Positions 57,474 to 58,655 of a DNA stretch of 58,655 nt are shown one piece after another. A model generated the notes under the pieces. It made no database searches, was not told where the DNA came from, and worked only from the letters and a program-made list of their open reading frames with translations. Made by a program: the position numbers and the translations under genes. Source of the DNA: an uncultured Pseudomonadota bacterium (lineage in GTDB: Bacteria; Pseudomonadota; Alphaproteobacteria; RF32; CAG-239); contig CADAJN010000003.1 of the NCBI GenBank assembly GCA_902788365.1, positions 1 through 58,655 of the forward strand, in the 5' to 3' direction. The first letter of the stretch is position 1. Every line of letters begins with the position of its first letter.

Positions 57474-58652
57474 ATGAAAAATCGGTATTTATCTGCACCG
57501 CAATTGCAAGCCGAATTGGAAAAATGTCTGCAATGCCCGACCAAGCCTTGCTTGAAAGCCTGTCCGGCACAAGTTTCGCCGGCCGATTTTATTGCTTTGG
57601 CGCGCAAAAATGAATGGGCAGCCGCGGCCGCAGAAATTGAGCGCCAAAATCCGCTCGGCGAGGTTTGCGGCCTGATTTGCCCCGATAAATTTTGTATGCA
57701 AGCCTGCACGCGTGGGCACATAGATGCACCGATACGTATTCCCGAAGTGCAAGCCGCCATTATGCAAAAAGCGCGGTTGGCACAAACCGTCAGCGCGCCG
57801 CAAACCGCATCGGTAAACGGTAAAAAAGTTGCGGTAATCGGATTGGGACCGGCCGGCATTGGCGCCGTTATTGCTTTGTTAAAACATGGTTTCAGCGTAA
57901 CGGCATACGAAAAATCTGCAGTGGCCGGCGGCGCGCTTAATTATATTCCCGAGGTGCGATTGCCGCGTGAAGTCATTGCTTATGAATGGCAAAAATGGCA
58001 AAAGCATCCGCTTTTTGAGGTGCATTTTAATCAGTCCGTCAGTAATTATGCCGTTTTGCTGGCGCAAGGTTTTGATGGCGTGATTGTGGCTACCGGCGAA
58101 CAAAAACCGCGCACTTTAGGTATTGCGGGCGAAAATTTGGCGGTGCAGTGGACCGATTATTTAGGCGCGCCGCAAAAATATGCCGATACCAAAAATGTGG
58201 CGATTATCGGTGGCGGTGCAGTAGCGGTAGATTGTGCCGCAACGGCAAAAATGCAAGGGGCGCAAAATATAGAAATGTTTGTGCGGCGCCGTTTGAGCGA
58301 TATGCGGATTACGCCGCAGGAACGCCGACAACTTTTGACTGATGAAATCAATATTACCACCATGACACGCCCGACAAAAATTGAACAAAACGCGCATAAA
58401 CTGACAATTTGGACAGCCAAAACACGCTTTAATGACGGCGGAAAACTGGAAGACGAAGCTCAAACCGAAGTGGCGCGACATGGTTTTGATTTGATTGTTT
58501 TGGCTTTGGGCAGCACGCGCGCCGAAGAATTAGCTCCGAACGAACACATTATTTATGCCGGTGATGTGCTAAACGGCGGCTCAACCGCGGTAGAAGCCGT
58601 TGCTTCCGGCAAAGCGGCGGCCGAAAAGCTGATGACCTCCTTAGCTCAATAG
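57474..58652 (+). CDS. FeS/FAD NAD(P)H oxidoreductase (GltD/PreT-like)
   Basis: This 392-residue protein starts at ATG after AAGGAG. It carries eight cysteines for two [4Fe-4S] clusters (C18, C21, C26, C30 and C65, C69, C74, C78) and an FAD-binding motif (VIGLGPAGIGA). A second dinucleotide motif is VAIIGGGAVAVDCA, and AGDVLNGGSTAVEAV near the end is the FAD-contact helix. It resembles glutamate synthase small subunits and PreT of the pyrimidine-reducing PreTA pair, though shorter. The missing length is mostly around the NAD domain. Its partner gene probably lies just beyond the window. Confidence 0.85.
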   Translation: MKNRYLSAPQLQAELEKCLQCPTKPCLKACPAQVSPADFIALARKNEWAAAAAEIERQNPLGEVCGLICPDKFCMQACTRGHIDAPIRIPEVQAAIMQKARLAQTVSAPQTASVNGKKVAVIGLGPAGIGAVIALLKHGFSVTAYEKSAVAGGALNYIPEVRLPREVIAYEWQKWQKHPLFEVHFNQSVSNYAVLLAQGFDGVIVATGEQKPRTLGIAGENLAVQWTDYLGAPQKYADTKNVAIIGGGAVAVDCAATAKMQGAQNIEMFVRRRLSDMRITPQERRQLLTDEINITTMTRPTKIEQNAHKLTIWTAKTRFNDGGKLEDEAQTEVARHGFDLIVLALGSTRAEELAPNEHIIYAGDVLNGGSTAVEAVASGKAAAEKLMTSLAQ

Positions 58653-58655
58653 GTG

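Overview
The window looks like chromosomal DNA of an AT-rich alphaproteobacterium with an LPS-containing Gram-negative envelope. The evidence is the TPR-bamB-der cluster, the pgsA-uvrC pair, lpxC/lpxK/waaA, an EnvZ/OmpR pair and alphaproteobacterial-style lipoproteins. The tandem VirB6 arrangement recalls the rvhB6 arrays of Rickettsiales and related host-associated lineages. I place it near host-associated or gut alphaproteobacteria by inference, not by any database match.

Region 1 (about 0.4-22.1 kb, all + strand) is a secretion-like accessory locus. A serine-less alpha/beta-hydrolase-like protein is followed by a tandem series of VirB6/TrbL-like polytopic proteins: 1407, 4080, 6630, a split pair at 8039/8610, and 11360. 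Each has an export signal and a different extracytoplasmic domain. One carries a SleB-type cell-wall hydrolase and one an M23 (LytM) endopeptidase, so peptidoglycan cutting appears to be fused to the channel subunit. Then come a double-HTH regulator with a degenerate S24-like domain, a 1010-residue repeat-rich coiled-coil protein, a small helical protein, a secretin-like lipoprotein and a bitopic membrane protein, closed by a strong terminator. A 16-bp box occurs identically, with identical spacing to an extended -10, before two of the VirB6 transcription units. No VirB4, VirB8-11 or VirD4 gene lies in the window, so this is at most part of a system.

Region 2 (22.1-40.1 kb, mostly - strand) is housekeeping: an unknown protein, EnvZ/OmpR-like two-component genes, pgsA, uvrC, recN, bamD, lpxC and the RNase P RNA gene. 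A short + strand stretch holds an outer-membrane barrel, glmM and a small membrane protein. Then come der, bamB, a YfgM-like TPR protein and a PH-like membrane protein. BamD and PgsA carry unusual C-terminal tails (36-residue WF-rich repeats and a lysine-rich histone-like tail).

Region 3 (40.2-45.0 kb, + strand) holds a PAS-GGDEF diguanylate cyclase, an m5U RNA methyltransferase and transketolase, tightly packed.

Region 4 (45.0-57.3 kb, - strand) contains a complete nine-gene N-ATPase operon (atpDCQRBEFAG), whose c subunit has the residues expected for Na+ binding. It is followed by a Nudix hydrolase, an unknown bitopic protein, a Na+-coupled SNF-family transporter and a lipid A/Kdo cluster (DUF374 acyltransferase, waaA, lpxK). 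The window ends with a + strand FeS/FAD oxidoreductase.

Non-coding gaps hold several families of palindromic dispersed repeats. No tRNA gene, insertion sequence or CRISPR array was recognised.
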